From Marinobacter lutaoensis (GTDB lineage: Bacteria; Pseudomonadota; Gammaproteobacteria; Pseudomonadales; Oleiphilaceae): a stretch of DNA of 64,000 nt. This document shows positions 43,791 through 51,898 of this stretch, piece by piece (position 1 is the stretch's first letter; each line of letters starts with the position of its first letter). Position numbers and translations under genes: made by a program. The stretch covers positions 1-64,000 of the forward strand of contig NZ_MSCW01000004.1 of NCBI RefSeq assembly GCF_001981305.1, given 5' to 3'. Below the pieces are notes generated by a model. It searched no databases and had not been told where the DNA came from. It saw only the letters and a program-made list of their open reading frames with translations.

Positions 43791-45104
43791 TCACTTGATG
43801 TAGCGCGCGCGTTTCATTTCCCGCTCGGACACCGCCTGGGCACTTTTCAGCGCCTGGGGCACCGACAGGCTGCCGGAAAGAGCACCGGAAACCAGCTTGC
43901 CGACCTGGGTGGCGATGGACTGGAACTCCGGAATCGAGACCAGCTGGATGCCGGTATAGGGCACCGGCTTGAGCGTCGGATCGTTCGGGTCGGCCCGCTC
44001 CAGCGAGGTCAGGGTCACCGCGGCGAACGGTGCCGCGTTCATGTACGCCTCGTTGCGGTAGGTGGACAAGCGGGTACCGGGGGGAATCGCGGCAATGCCG
44101 TACCGTTCCGCAACCAGCTCGGAATACTCCTTGGACGTCGCCCAGACCGCGAACGCCCGGGCCGCGTCCTTGGCATCGGAGCTGGAGGGGATCGCCAGCG
44201 CCCAGGACCAAAGCCAGCCTGCGCCCTTCGCCGTCACTTCCTTCGGCGCCAGCGCGAATCCGACCGCATCCGCCACCTCGCTCTGACTCGGATCGGTCAC
44301 GAAGGCACCGGCCACGGTGGCGTCCACCCAGAGGGCACACTTGCCGGAATTGAACAACGCCAGATTTTCGTTAAAACCGTTGGACGAGGCGCCGGGCGGA
44401 CCATACTGTCCCAGCAGATCGGTGTAGAAGGTGATGGCCCGGGTCCACTCGGGGCCGGTGAACTCGGGGTGCCAAGCCTCGTCGAACCACCGGGCCCCGA
44501 AGGCGTTGGCCAGCGTGGTCACCAGCGCCATGTTTTCACCCCAGCCGGCCTTGCCCCGCAGGCAGATGCCGTACTGTTCCTGCTCCGGCCGGTTCAGGGT
44601 CTTGGCGAACTCGCGGATCTGGTCCCAGCTGGGCTGTTCCGACATCGACAGTCCGGCGGCCTCGAACAGGTCCTTGCGGTAGTAGGTCATCGAGCTTTCG
44701 GCGTAGAACGGCAGGCCGTAGAGCGTGCCGTCCACCGACAGGCCATCCCGGACCGACGGGAAGATGTCGTCGACGTCGTAGCTGGCCGGCAGGTTCTCCA
44801 TGGGCGTCAGCCAGCCCCGCGCACCCCACAGGCCGGTCTCGTACAGGCCGATGGTCATCAGGTCGAACTGTCCACCCTCGGTGGCGATATCGGTGGTCAG
44901 GCGCTGGCGCAGCACGTTCTCTTCCAGCACCACCCAGTCCAGCCGGATATCCGGGTGGGTTTTCTCGAACTCGGCGGAAAGCTTCTGCATCCGGACCATG
45001 TCACCGTTGTTGACCGTCCCGATGGTGACGGTGGTGCTGGCCCATGCGGTGGACGACATGGCGATGGCGGATGCCATCAGCACGGGAACTAGGCGGGTTT
45101 TCAT
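43791..45104 (-). CDS. mtlE: Polyol ABC transporter substrate-binding protein
   Basis: 437-residue periplasmic binding protein. The signal peptide (1-23; LVPVLMASAIAMSSTAWA) is followed by VTIGTVNNGDMVRMQKLSAEFEKTHPDIRLDWVVLEEN, typical of the sorbitol/mannitol-binding group of family 1 proteins. The start at ATG 45104 has AAAGGAG about 9 nt upstream; a TTG one codon earlier is in frame. It is the first gene of the operon, divergent from the activator MtlR. Confidence 0.9.
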   Translation of the reverse strand: MKTRLVPVLMASAIAMSSTAWASTTVTIGTVNNGDMVRMQKLSAEFEKTHPDIRLDWVVLEENVLRQRLTTDIATEGGQFDLMTIGLYETGLWGARGWLTPMENLPASYDVDDIFPSVRDGLSVDGTLYGLPFYAESSMTYYRKDLFEAAGLSMSEQPSWDQIREFAKTLNRPEQEQYGICLRGKAGWGENMALVTTLANAFGARWFDEAWHPEFTGPEWTRAITFYTDLLGQYGPPGASSNGFNENLALFNSGKCALWVDATVAGAFVTDPSQSEVADAVGFALAPKEVTAKGAGWLWSWALAIPSSSDAKDAARAFAVWATSKEYSELVAERYGIAAIPPGTRLSTYRNEAYMNAAPFAAVTLTSLERADPNDPTLKPVPYTGIQLVSIPEFQSIATQVGKLVSGALSGSLSVPQALKSAQAVSEREMKRARYIK

Positions 45105-45440
45105 CAAGACACACTCCTTTGCCGTGGCCGGCTCGTTGTTATCGTTCTAGGCACCCGACCGCCGTGCCGGAGGGGAACGGCGGGGAGCGAGGGTGACCCA
45201 ATTAGACTGCATGCCCGGAGCCCGGACAAATCCATAATTGACTCAATCCCTGTACTTTTTTGCACACCCCGGAGCCCGGAATGGGCGGGCGGGCTGCCGC
45301 TCGCCTTGCCGGTTTACCCGTTTTTTCATTGGCTTATGGATTCCTGAAAAATCGGCGGGGTGAACAAAGTGTACAGATCCGGTGCAATTTCCTATCATGG
45401 GCCGTCACAAACAAAAACAACAGGCACCCAGGTGACGGCC
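45105..45440. other. mtlE-mtlR divergent control region
   Basis: No gene is seen in these 336 bp. They hold a perfect 13-bp direct repeat, CCCGGAGCCCGGA, at 45214-45226 and 45268-45280, 54 bp apart. A GTACAG-N8/9-CAATT element occurs on the minus strand at 45236-45255 and on the plus strand at 45371-45389. These are candidate MtlR or other regulator sites. The DNA between the 13-mers is AT-rich. Confidence 0.5.
45201..45229 (-). promoter_or_regulatory. Putative sigma-70 promoter of mtlE
   Basis: On the minus strand TTGTCC (45224-45229) and TCTAAT (45201-45206) are spaced by 17 bp, about 97 nt before the mtlE ATG. The promoter-proximal GTACAG/CAATT element ends just upstream of the -35, where AraC-family activators usually bind. 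Confidence 0.4.
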
Positions 45441-46340
45441 ATGACCTCTCGCCCACTTCGCCAATCCGATCCGTCGTACGAGCTGATTCCCCCGAAAACC
45501 AACGGTTCGATCCTGTACCGCCAGCACGGCTTCCCGGACGAGCTGGTGCGCTGGCACTACCACAAGGAATACGAGCTGCACCTGATCACCCACAGCACGG
45601 GCAAGGTGTTCGTCGGGGATTACATCGGTAACTTCTATCCCGGCAACCTGATCCTGACCGGCCCCAACCTGCCACACAACTGGATCAGCCATACCGACGA
45701 GCAGGACGTCTACCCGGAGCGCGACCGCGTGGTGGTGTTCACCGACGAGGTCATCCAGTCCGCCCGCCAGGTGATGCCGGAGTTCGGAGAACTGGACGAC
45801 CTGCTCTACCGTTCGCGCTTTGGCATCCAGTTCGAAGGCCGGGACACGATCCGCCGCGCCTACGACCTGATGGACCGGATCGCCCACTCGGACGGGCTGG
45901 AAAGCCTGGGGCACTTCCTGGTGTTCATGGACATGCTGGCCAAAACCGACGACTACCGGCTGCTGTCGAGCGAAAACTACTTCTCGGTCGCCGGTGAAAA
46001 GAACCAGCAGCGGGTCAACCAGGCGGTGAACTACATCTTCGATCACTACCACGAGGACCTGTGCCTGGAGGAGGTGGCCGCCGAGCTGGACATGAAACCC
46101 TCCTACTTTTCACGTTTCTTCCGCCAGGCAACGGGGCGCCGCTTCGTGGAGTTCGTCAACAGCCTGCGCATCAACCGGGCTTGCGACCGCCTGGCCCACA
46201 GCGACATGTCGATCACCGAGATCTGCTTTGATGTCGGCTTCACCAACATTTCCAACTTCAACCGCCGGTTCATGGCCCTGAAAGGGATGACCCCCTCCGA
46301 ATACCGCCGGCTCGCCGCGGTGGCCTGCTCGATCGAATGA
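45441..46340 (+). CDS. mtlR: AraC-family activator of polyol catabolism
   Basis: 299-residue regulator. A cupin-like N-terminal sensing domain (VRWHYHKEYELHLITHSTGKVFVGDYIGNFYPGNLILTGPNLPHNW) precedes a C-terminal double HTH (about 195-295; LCLEEVAAELDMKPSYFSRFFRQATGRRF and SITEICFDVGFTNISNFNRRFMALKGMTPSEYR). It matches MtlR of pseudomonads in layout and location. ATG 45441 is chosen because AGGTGA lies just upstream; the in-frame ATG at 45360 would overlap likely promoter elements. Confidence 0.9.
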   Translation: MTSRPLRQSDPSYELIPPKTNGSILYRQHGFPDELVRWHYHKEYELHLITHSTGKVFVGDYIGNFYPGNLILTGPNLPHNWISHTDEQDVYPERDRVVVFTDEVIQSARQVMPEFGELDDLLYRSRFGIQFEGRDTIRRAYDLMDRIAHSDGLESLGHFLVFMDMLAKTDDYRLLSSENYFSVAGEKNQQRVNQAVNYIFDHYHEDLCLEEVAAELDMKPSYFSRFFRQATGRRFVEFVNSLRINRACDRLAHSDMSITEICFDVGFTNISNFNRRFMALKGMTPSEYRRLAAVACSIE

Positions 46341-46483
46341 TCCGCGCCGGCGGGCCGCAGGGCCGTGCCACCTGTTGGTGCAAGGCGCCGGCAAAGGTTG
46401 AGCGGAGTTAACCTGAACATCGACTATTTGATATTTATCCCCCTATTCCCCTCATGCAGACTGCCCCTTGCCAGCCGTTGGAT

Positions 46484-46516
46484 GCCAAGCGTTTGCATTT
46501 GCAAACGGCTCTTGGC
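46484..46516. promoter_or_regulatory. Strong palindrome upstream of the TRAP transporter operon
   Basis: CGTTTGCA-TT-TGCAAACG (46490-46507) is a perfect 8-bp inverted repeat, flanked by a second matched pair GCCAAG (46484-46489) and CTTGGC (46511-46516). It lies about 93 nt upstream of dctP in a 268-bp gene-free stretch. This is the shape of a dimeric repressor or activator operator (LacI, GntR or IclR type). The IclR regulator downstream is one candidate ligand. Confidence 0.55.
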
Positions 46517-46608
46517 TCAACCCTGTGCGAGTCATAACAACAACCTACCGCCAACACGCTACCGCCCAAGTGGCGCAACCTTGCAGTAGAACTAAGGGAC
46601 TCGGAAAA

Positions 46609-47637
46609 ATGAACGCTTTCTGGAAGACCACACGTAAAACACTCACGGCATTCGTTCTGGCCCTCGTGGCCGGCGTGACATCCATGCAGGCCATGGCGGA
46701 ACAGACCTTCAACTGGCGCTTCAGCAACCTCTATTCCCGCGGCACCGCCTATGCGGAGGTCTATGAAAACTTCGCCAGAAACATCGAAACCATGTCCAAC
46801 GGACGCATCAGGATCCAGGTGCTGTACGCTGGCGAGGGCGTGGGCCAGACCGGCGTGCTGGGCGCGGTCAAGTCCGGTCTGGTGCAAATGGGCGCCATCT
46901 TTCAGCCCGCCCATTCCGGTGAGATCCCCTTTGGCGTGGTGGAAATCGGTTTGCCCGGAACCACGGACGACGCCACCAAGCTGAGCGCGCTGTTCCACGA
47001 ACAGGGCTGGCAGCCCATCCTCGAACAGGCCTACAACCAGCAGGGCGTCGAGTGGATCGAAACCTACTTTCAGCCCGCCGTCTATGTCCTCACCAACAAG
47101 CCCATCCGCTCCATCGATGACTTCAAGGGTCTGAAAATCCGCGCCCCCGGAGCCTATGGCAAATTCTTCCGCGAGCTGGGTGCCTCCCCGGTTTCCCTGG
47201 CCTGGAATGAAATCTATACGTCCCTGGCCACCGGCGTGATCGACGGCTCCATCGGCTCCAACCTGATCGACCACCGGGACGGCAACCACGTGGAAGTGGC
47301 GAAATACATGTACCCCCTGCCGGTGGCCGGTGCCCAGGCCATGCCGATCATCGTCAACAAGAAAGCCTGGGACAGCCTGCCGGAGGACCTCAAGGCGATC
47401 GTGAAAACCGCCGGCGCCCGGCATGCCCAGGAACAGCTGGACAAGTCCACGGTCTGGGTCAGCCAGGCGGTGGCGGACATGGAAGCCAAGGGACTGCAGT
47501 GGAGCCCCGAGCCGTCCGAGGCAGACCGCCAGGCCTGGCGGGCAGCGGCCAGGAAGGTCTGGAACGACTACGCCAAGGGCGACAAGATCAGCGCCGAGCT
47601 GGTGAAGATTCTGGAAGCCTCCGGCGCCGCCCACTAG
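46609..47637 (+). CDS. dctP: TRAP transporter substrate-binding protein (DctP type)
   Basis: 342 residues. The signal peptide (1-31, LTAFVLALVAGVTSMQAMA) is followed by the DctP fold: FNWRFSNLYSRGTAYAEVYENFARNIETMSNGRIRIQVLYAGEGVG, the family motif LKIRAPGAYGKFFRELGASPVSLAWNEIYTSLATGVIDGSIG with the carboxylate-binding Arg. It binds an organic acid for secondary uptake by DctQM. It starts the dctPQM operon. Confidence 0.92.
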   Translation: MNAFWKTTRKTLTAFVLALVAGVTSMQAMAEQTFNWRFSNLYSRGTAYAEVYENFARNIETMSNGRIRIQVLYAGEGVGQTGVLGAVKSGLVQMGAIFQPAHSGEIPFGVVEIGLPGTTDDATKLSALFHEQGWQPILEQAYNQQGVEWIETYFQPAVYVLTNKPIRSIDDFKGLKIRAPGAYGKFFRELGASPVSLAWNEIYTSLATGVIDGSIGSNLIDHRDGNHVEVAKYMYPLPVAGAQAMPIIVNKKAWDSLPEDLKAIVKTAGARHAQEQLDKSTVWVSQAVADMEAKGLQWSPEPSEADRQAWRAAARKVWNDYAKGDKISAELVKILEASGAAH

Positions 47638-47656
47638 GCAACGGAGCCTCGATGTC

Positions 47657-48202
47657 ATGTTGTATTCGATCCTTCGATGCTGGTGCCAGGCGGTGGAGGC
47701 CCTGGTCACCGGCCTCGGGCGCCTGGTTGCCTGGGGCGTGCCCCTGCTGGCCCTGGTCGTCGCGTTTGAAGTGGTCTCCCGCTACCTGCTGAACCGTCCC
47801 ACCGTATGGGCGTTCGATGTGTCCCTCTTCATCTTTGCCTACGTCGGCGCCCTTGGCGGCGCGTTCGCGCAGCAGCGCAAGGCACACATCAATGTGGACA
47901 TTCTCTACCTGAGTGTTCCCCCTCGCTGGAAACACGTTTTCAACCTGCTGTCCTACCTGCTGGGGGGCTTTTTCCTGGTCATTGTCTGCCACCTAGGCTG
48001 GGGCAAGATGGAAGAAGCCATCGAATTCGATTACCGCCGGCAAAGTGAATGGGCTCCCTCGATGATCCATTTCTGGGTCATGATCGTGGCGGCATCGGCG
48101 GTGTTTCTGCTGCAGCTGAGCAGTGATTTCCTGCAGAACCTCTGGCAGCTGATGACCGGCCAGCCATTGCTCGATGACAGGGAGACGGGAGGTTCCGCAT
48201 GA
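47657..48202 (+). CDS. dctQ: TRAP transporter small permease subunit
   Basis: 181 residues with four membrane helices. FEVVSRYLLNRPTVWAFDVSLFIFAYVGALGGAFAQQRKAHINVDIL is the DctQ signature. It overlaps dctM by 4 nt (ATGA). Confidence 0.92.
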   Translation: MLYSILRCWCQAVEALVTGLGRLVAWGVPLLALVVAFEVVSRYLLNRPTVWAFDVSLFIFAYVGALGGAFAQQRKAHINVDILYLSVPPRWKHVFNLLSYLLGGFFLVIVCHLGWGKMEEAIEFDYRRQSEWAPSMIHFWVMIVAASAVFLLQLSSDFLQNLWQLMTGQPLLDDRETGGSA

Positions 48203-49533
48203 TCAGCGTGGAGCTGCTGACCGCCGTTCTGTTCGGCTGCATCCTGATCGCCTTTGCCCTCGGGGTACAGGTGGGGCTGGCGCTGGGTGGCATTGCCATG
48301 CTGGTGGGCTACTTCACCTGGGGCGACGCGGTGTTCAACGTGGTCCCCACCACCCTGGAAGACAACTTCTTCAATTTCATCCTGCTGTCCATTCCCCTGT
48401 ACATCTACATGGGCCAGCTGCTGACCCGCTCGGGGGTTGGCGAGGCCATGTTCAGCGCCAGTCAGGCCGTCATTGGCCGGGTCCGGGGGTCACTGGCCAT
48501 CAGCGTGATCATCGTCTGCTCGCTGATCGGCGCCATGGTGGGGATTATCGGGGCGGGGATCATGACCTCGGGCAGCATCGCCCTGAAGCCCATGCTGGAG
48601 CGGGGCTATGACAAGCGTCTGGCGCTGGGGGTGATCATGGCCGGCGGCGGCCTCGGCATCCTGATCCCGCCCAGCGTGCCCATGATCATGTACAGCGCAG
48701 TCACGCAAAATTCCGTGGGCCGTCTCTTTGTCGCGGCCATCGTACCGGCGTTGCTGGCCGTGTTGATGTTCATCGCCTACATCGTCATCTCCTGCCGGCT
48801 CAACCCGGAGCGGGCCCCGCTGATGACCGAGGAAGAGCAGAACATGACCGGCCGGCAGCGCCTCAAGCGACTGCGGGACGGGGGACTGGGCCTGCTCCTG
48901 ATCGTCGCGGTGCTGGGCTCGATCATGGCCGGCATCGCCACCCCGACCGAATCCGGCGCCATCGGCGTCATCGGCGTCATCGGCGCGGTGCTGCTCGCGG
49001 TGATCTACCGGCGCTTCAAACCCAGCCTCCTGCGCGTGGCCGGGGTGGAGACGACACTGCTGGTGGCGGTGGCCATGTGGATCATCATCGGCGCGTCGGT
49101 GTTCAGCAACTTTCATCTGTTGATGGGCATCCAGGGCCTGGTGGCCCGGTTTACCGCCGATCTGGGGCTGCCGCCCTGGGGGGTGATTCTGCTCATGCAG
49201 GGGATCATGCTGCTGCTGGGCTTCATCATCGACGAGTTCATCATCGTGCTCATGTGCGCCCCGATCTTCACGCCCATCGCCGTCAGCCTGGGCTATGATC
49301 CGGTCTGGTTCGGCATCCTGATGATTCTCAACATCGAAATTGCCATCCAGACCCCCCCCTATGGCTTCGCCCTGTTCTATCTCAAGGGCATCGCGCCACC
49401 GGGCGTCACGATGCTGGACATCTACCGCTCGATCACACCCTTCGTGCTGATCAAGCTGGCGGTCCTGATGCTCTGCATCGTGTTCCCCGAGCTGGTGCTG
49501 TGGCTGCCCGACCGGCTGATGGGCCCGGGTTGA
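48199..49533 (+). CDS. dctM: TRAP transporter large permease subunit
   Basis: 444-residue membrane protein with about 12 helices. Family motifs include FNFILLSIPLYIYMGQLLTRSGVGEAMF, MAGGGLGILIPPSVPMIMY, ATPTESGAIGVIG and the C-terminal LNIEIAIQTPPYGFALFYLKGI. It forms the Na+-coupled channel with DctP and DctQ. Confidence 0.93.
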   Translation: MISVELLTAVLFGCILIAFALGVQVGLALGGIAMLVGYFTWGDAVFNVVPTTLEDNFFNFILLSIPLYIYMGQLLTRSGVGEAMFSASQAVIGRVRGSLAISVIIVCSLIGAMVGIIGAGIMTSGSIALKPMLERGYDKRLALGVIMAGGGLGILIPPSVPMIMYSAVTQNSVGRLFVAAIVPALLAVLMFIAYIVISCRLNPERAPLMTEEEQNMTGRQRLKRLRDGGLGLLLIVAVLGSIMAGIATPTESGAIGVIGVIGAVLLAVIYRRFKPSLLRVAGVETTLLVAVAMWIIIGASVFSNFHLLMGIQGLVARFTADLGLPPWGVILLMQGIMLLLGFIIDEFIIVLMCAPIFTPIAVSLGYDPVWFGILMILNIEIAIQTPPYGFALFYLKGIAPPGVTMLDIYRSITPFVLIKLAVLMLCIVFPELVLWLPDRLMGPG

Positions 49534-49551
49534 CCCCAGTGTCGCGCCGGC

Positions 49552-50376
49552 TCAGACCCCCAGCGACTCGATATCGCCCGCCAGCATGGCCAGCTGGTGG
49601 GCGATGGTGTCCCGCAGCCGGTCGGCGGGTACCAGGTAGGAGGGTGCGGAGCAGGTCAGCGCCATGATGGTGCCGTCCTGCAGGTGAATGGGCACGCCGG
49701 CGGAGTTGATGTTGCGGTCCCATTCCCCCAGGGATAGACAGAAGCCATGGGCCCTGTAGTCCTCCATGGCCTGCGTCAGGCCCTGCCGTTTCTCCGGCCA
49801 GTCCTCGCCATACTTGAGCGCCAGGGCGTCATCCAGCAGCGCGCGGTCCTGATCGCCGATGGCACAGTAATAAGCCCGACCGGCGGCCGTGGTGGCCAGG
49901 GGCAGCTTCAAGCCAATCTCCATACGCAGCAGCGAGGCTTCCGGCGGCAGCCGGTTCTCCACGTAGATCATGTGCAGGCGGTCCCGGCAGGTCAGCCCGA
50001 CCGACATGTTGGTTTGGCGGGCAAACTCGTCCATGTAGGGCTTGGCCAGCTGGCGCACCTTGAGGTTGGAGACGTAGGCGTAGCCCAGGGCAAGCACGCC
50101 GGAGCTGAGCTGGTACTTTTCCAGCTGGGTGTTGTAGCTGAGGTAGCCCAGTTTGGTCAGGGTGTACGTCATCCGGGACACCGTGGGCTTGGGCAGGCCG
50201 GTGATGCGGGCGATGTCCTGGTTGCCGAGGATCACCGACCCCTGGGTGAAGGCGCGCAACACATCCAGGCCCCGGGACAGGGACTCCACGAACTTGCGGT
50301 CTTTTTCCGGTTTCACCGGCTCGCCCGCGTCGAAGGCCACCATCAGTTCCGGTGCGTTGTTTTTTGTCCGTGCCAT
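49552..50376 (-). CDS. IclR-family transcriptional regulator
   Basis: 274 residues. An N-terminal winged HTH (about 30-90; SLSRGLDVLRAFTQGSVILGNQDIARITGLPKPTVSRMTYTLTKLGYL) is followed by the IclR effector domain. ATG 50376 gives MARTKNNAPELM; an upstream in-frame start is less likely. It converges on dctM and diverges from the glutaryl-CoA dehydrogenase gene, so both are candidate targets. Confidence 0.88.
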   Translation of the reverse strand: MARTKNNAPELMVAFDAGEPVKPEKDRKFVESLSRGLDVLRAFTQGSVILGNQDIARITGLPKPTVSRMTYTLTKLGYLSYNTQLEKYQLSSGVLALGYAYVSNLKVRQLAKPYMDEFARQTNMSVGLTCRDRLHMIYVENRLPPEASLLRMEIGLKLPLATTAAGRAYYCAIGDQDRALLDDALALKYGEDWPEKRQGLTQAMEDYRAHGFCLSLGEWDRNINSAGVPIHLQDGTIMALTCSAPSYLVPADRLRDTIAHQLAMLAGDIESLGV

Positions 50377-50688
50377 CGTGGGGCGTCCTCCTGCTGATTC
50401 GCCAGTGCCGGTTCCGGGATCTGCTCGCATGTCGTCGGTCACCAAGAAGGCGCCATTTTAAGCGGTTAACCGCCGCCAGCACCAGAAACACGGCTCAAAA
50501 TCCGCACCAACCCCCACCCATTTCGACCCGGCTTTTCAATCTGCCCGTGAATGTCGTGCCCCGCCGAGGCCTGCGCCAGGCTTGCATTCCCTATTCGGTC
50601 AAACTACGCTCTGAAAACCACAAATACAAAACTCTGTTTCGCACAACGAAACAGAACCGCAAATCACGCCATCAACAGGAGACTCACC
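50377..50688. other. Divergent control region between the IclR regulator and gcdH
   Basis: No gene is seen in these 312 bp. The main structure is the inverted repeat at 50633-50655. The 50600-50660 part is AT-rich and probably holds the gcdH promoter. AGGAG lies 8 nt before the gcdH start. Confidence 0.45.
50633..50655. promoter_or_regulatory. Inverted repeat, candidate IclR operator of gcdH
   Basis: TCTGTTTCG (50633-50641) and CGAAACAGA (50647-50655) are perfect 9-bp arms with a CACAA spacer, 33-55 nt before the gcdH start. The size and spacing suit an IclR-family dimer. The IclR gene is divergent from this promoter. Confidence 0.6.
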
Positions 50689-51858
50689 ATGGCTTCCGCC
50701 CCCTGGGACGACCTGCTCCATCTGGATCAGCAGCTGGACGAAACCGAACGCCAGGTCCGGGACAGCATCCGCAGCTTCTGCAACCAGCGCCTGATGCCCG
50801 GCATCCTCGAGGCCAACCGCCACGAAACCTTCGACCGCACCCTCTTCAACGAAATGGGCGAGCTGGGCATGCTCGGCGCGACCCTGCCGGAAGAATACGG
50901 CGGTCCGGGCCTCAACCATGTCTGCTACGGCCTGATCGCCCGGGAGGTCGAGCGGGTGGACTCGGCCTACCGGTCGGCGCTCAGCGTTCAGTCCTCGCTG
51001 GTCATGTACCCGATCTTCCGCTACGGCCAGGAGGCGCTGAAAAAGCGCATCCTGCCGAAGCTCGCATCCGGCGAGTGGGTGGGCTGCTTCGGCCTGACCG
51101 AGCCGAACCACGGCTCCGATCCCGGCGGCATGGAAACCCGCGCCCAAAAGGTCGACGGCGGTTACCGGCTGAGCGGCGCCAAGACCTGGATCACCAACGC
51201 TCCGATCGCCGATGTCTGTGTGGTCTGGGCCAAGCTGGAGGGACAGGTGACGGGGTTTGTCATCGAACGGGCGGGCGCCACCGGGCTGGACACCCCGAAG
51301 ATCCCGGGCAAGTTCTCCCTGCGAGCCTCGGAGACGGGTTCCATTTTCATGGATGAGGTGTTCGTGCCGGAGGAAAACCGGCTGGGGGTGGAGGGCCTGA
51401 AGGGCCCCCTGAGCTGCCTGACCAAGGCCCGCTACGGCATCAGCTGGGGCGCCCTGGGCGCTGCCGAGTTCTGCTGGCACGCGGCCCGCCGCTACACCCT
51501 GGAACGCACGCAGTTCGGCCGGCCACTGGCGGCCAACCAGCTGGTGCAGAAGAAACTGGTGGACATGCAGACTGAAATCACCCTGGGACTGCAGGCGGTG
51601 CTGCGGCTCGGACGGATGATGGATGAGGGCACCGCGACACCGGATGCGGTGTCCCTGCTCAAACGCAACAACTGCGGCAAAGCCCTGGACATCGCCCGGG
51701 TCGCCCGTGACCTGCACGGCGGCAACGGGATCTGCGACGAGTACCACGTCATCCGCCACGTGATGAATCTGGAAGCCGTGAACACCTACGAAGGCACCCA
51801 CGACATCCATGCCCTGATCCTGGGGCGGGGCCAAACCGGCATTCAGGCGTTCAGCTGA
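50689..51858 (+). CDS. gcdH: Glutaryl-CoA dehydrogenase
   Basis: 389-residue acyl-CoA dehydrogenase. The N-terminus [22 protein letters not shown] and [19 protein letters not shown] match GcdH. The catalytic Glu lies in [21 protein letters not shown]. It oxidises and decarboxylates glutaryl-CoA to crotonyl-CoA. With the TRAP genes and IclR regulator it may form a glutarate or related dicarboxylate catabolic unit. Confidence 0.88.
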   Translation: MASAPWDDLLHLDQQLDETERQVRDSIRSFCNQRLMPGILEANRHETFDRTLFNEMGELGMLGATLPEEYGGPGLNHVCYGLIAREVERVDSAYRSALSVQSSLVMYPIFRYGQEALKKRILPKLASGEWVGCFGLTEPNHGSDPGGMETRAQKVDGGYRLSGAKTWITNAPIADVCVVWAKLEGQVTGFVIERAGATGLDTPKIPGKFSLRASETGSIFMDEVFVPEENRLGVEGLKGPLSCLTKARYGISWGALGAAEFCWHAARRYTLERTQFGRPLAANQLVQKKLVDMQTEITLGLQAVLRLGRMMDEGTATPDAVSLLKRNNCGKALDIARVARDLHGGNGICDEYHVIRHVMNLEAVNTYEGTHDIHALILGRGQTGIQAFS

Positions 51859-51866
51859 GCCGGCGT

Positions 51867-51892
51867 GGACGGCCGCCGGATGGCGGCCGTCC
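51867..51892. terminator. Hairpin between convergent gcdH and pycB
   Basis: GGACGGCCGCC and GGCGGCCGTCC form an 11-bp perfect stem around a GGAT loop, lying in the 40-nt gap between the gcdH and pycB stops. There is no T-run on either side, so termination is likely but not certain. Confidence 0.5.
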
Positions 51893-51898
51893 CGACGC

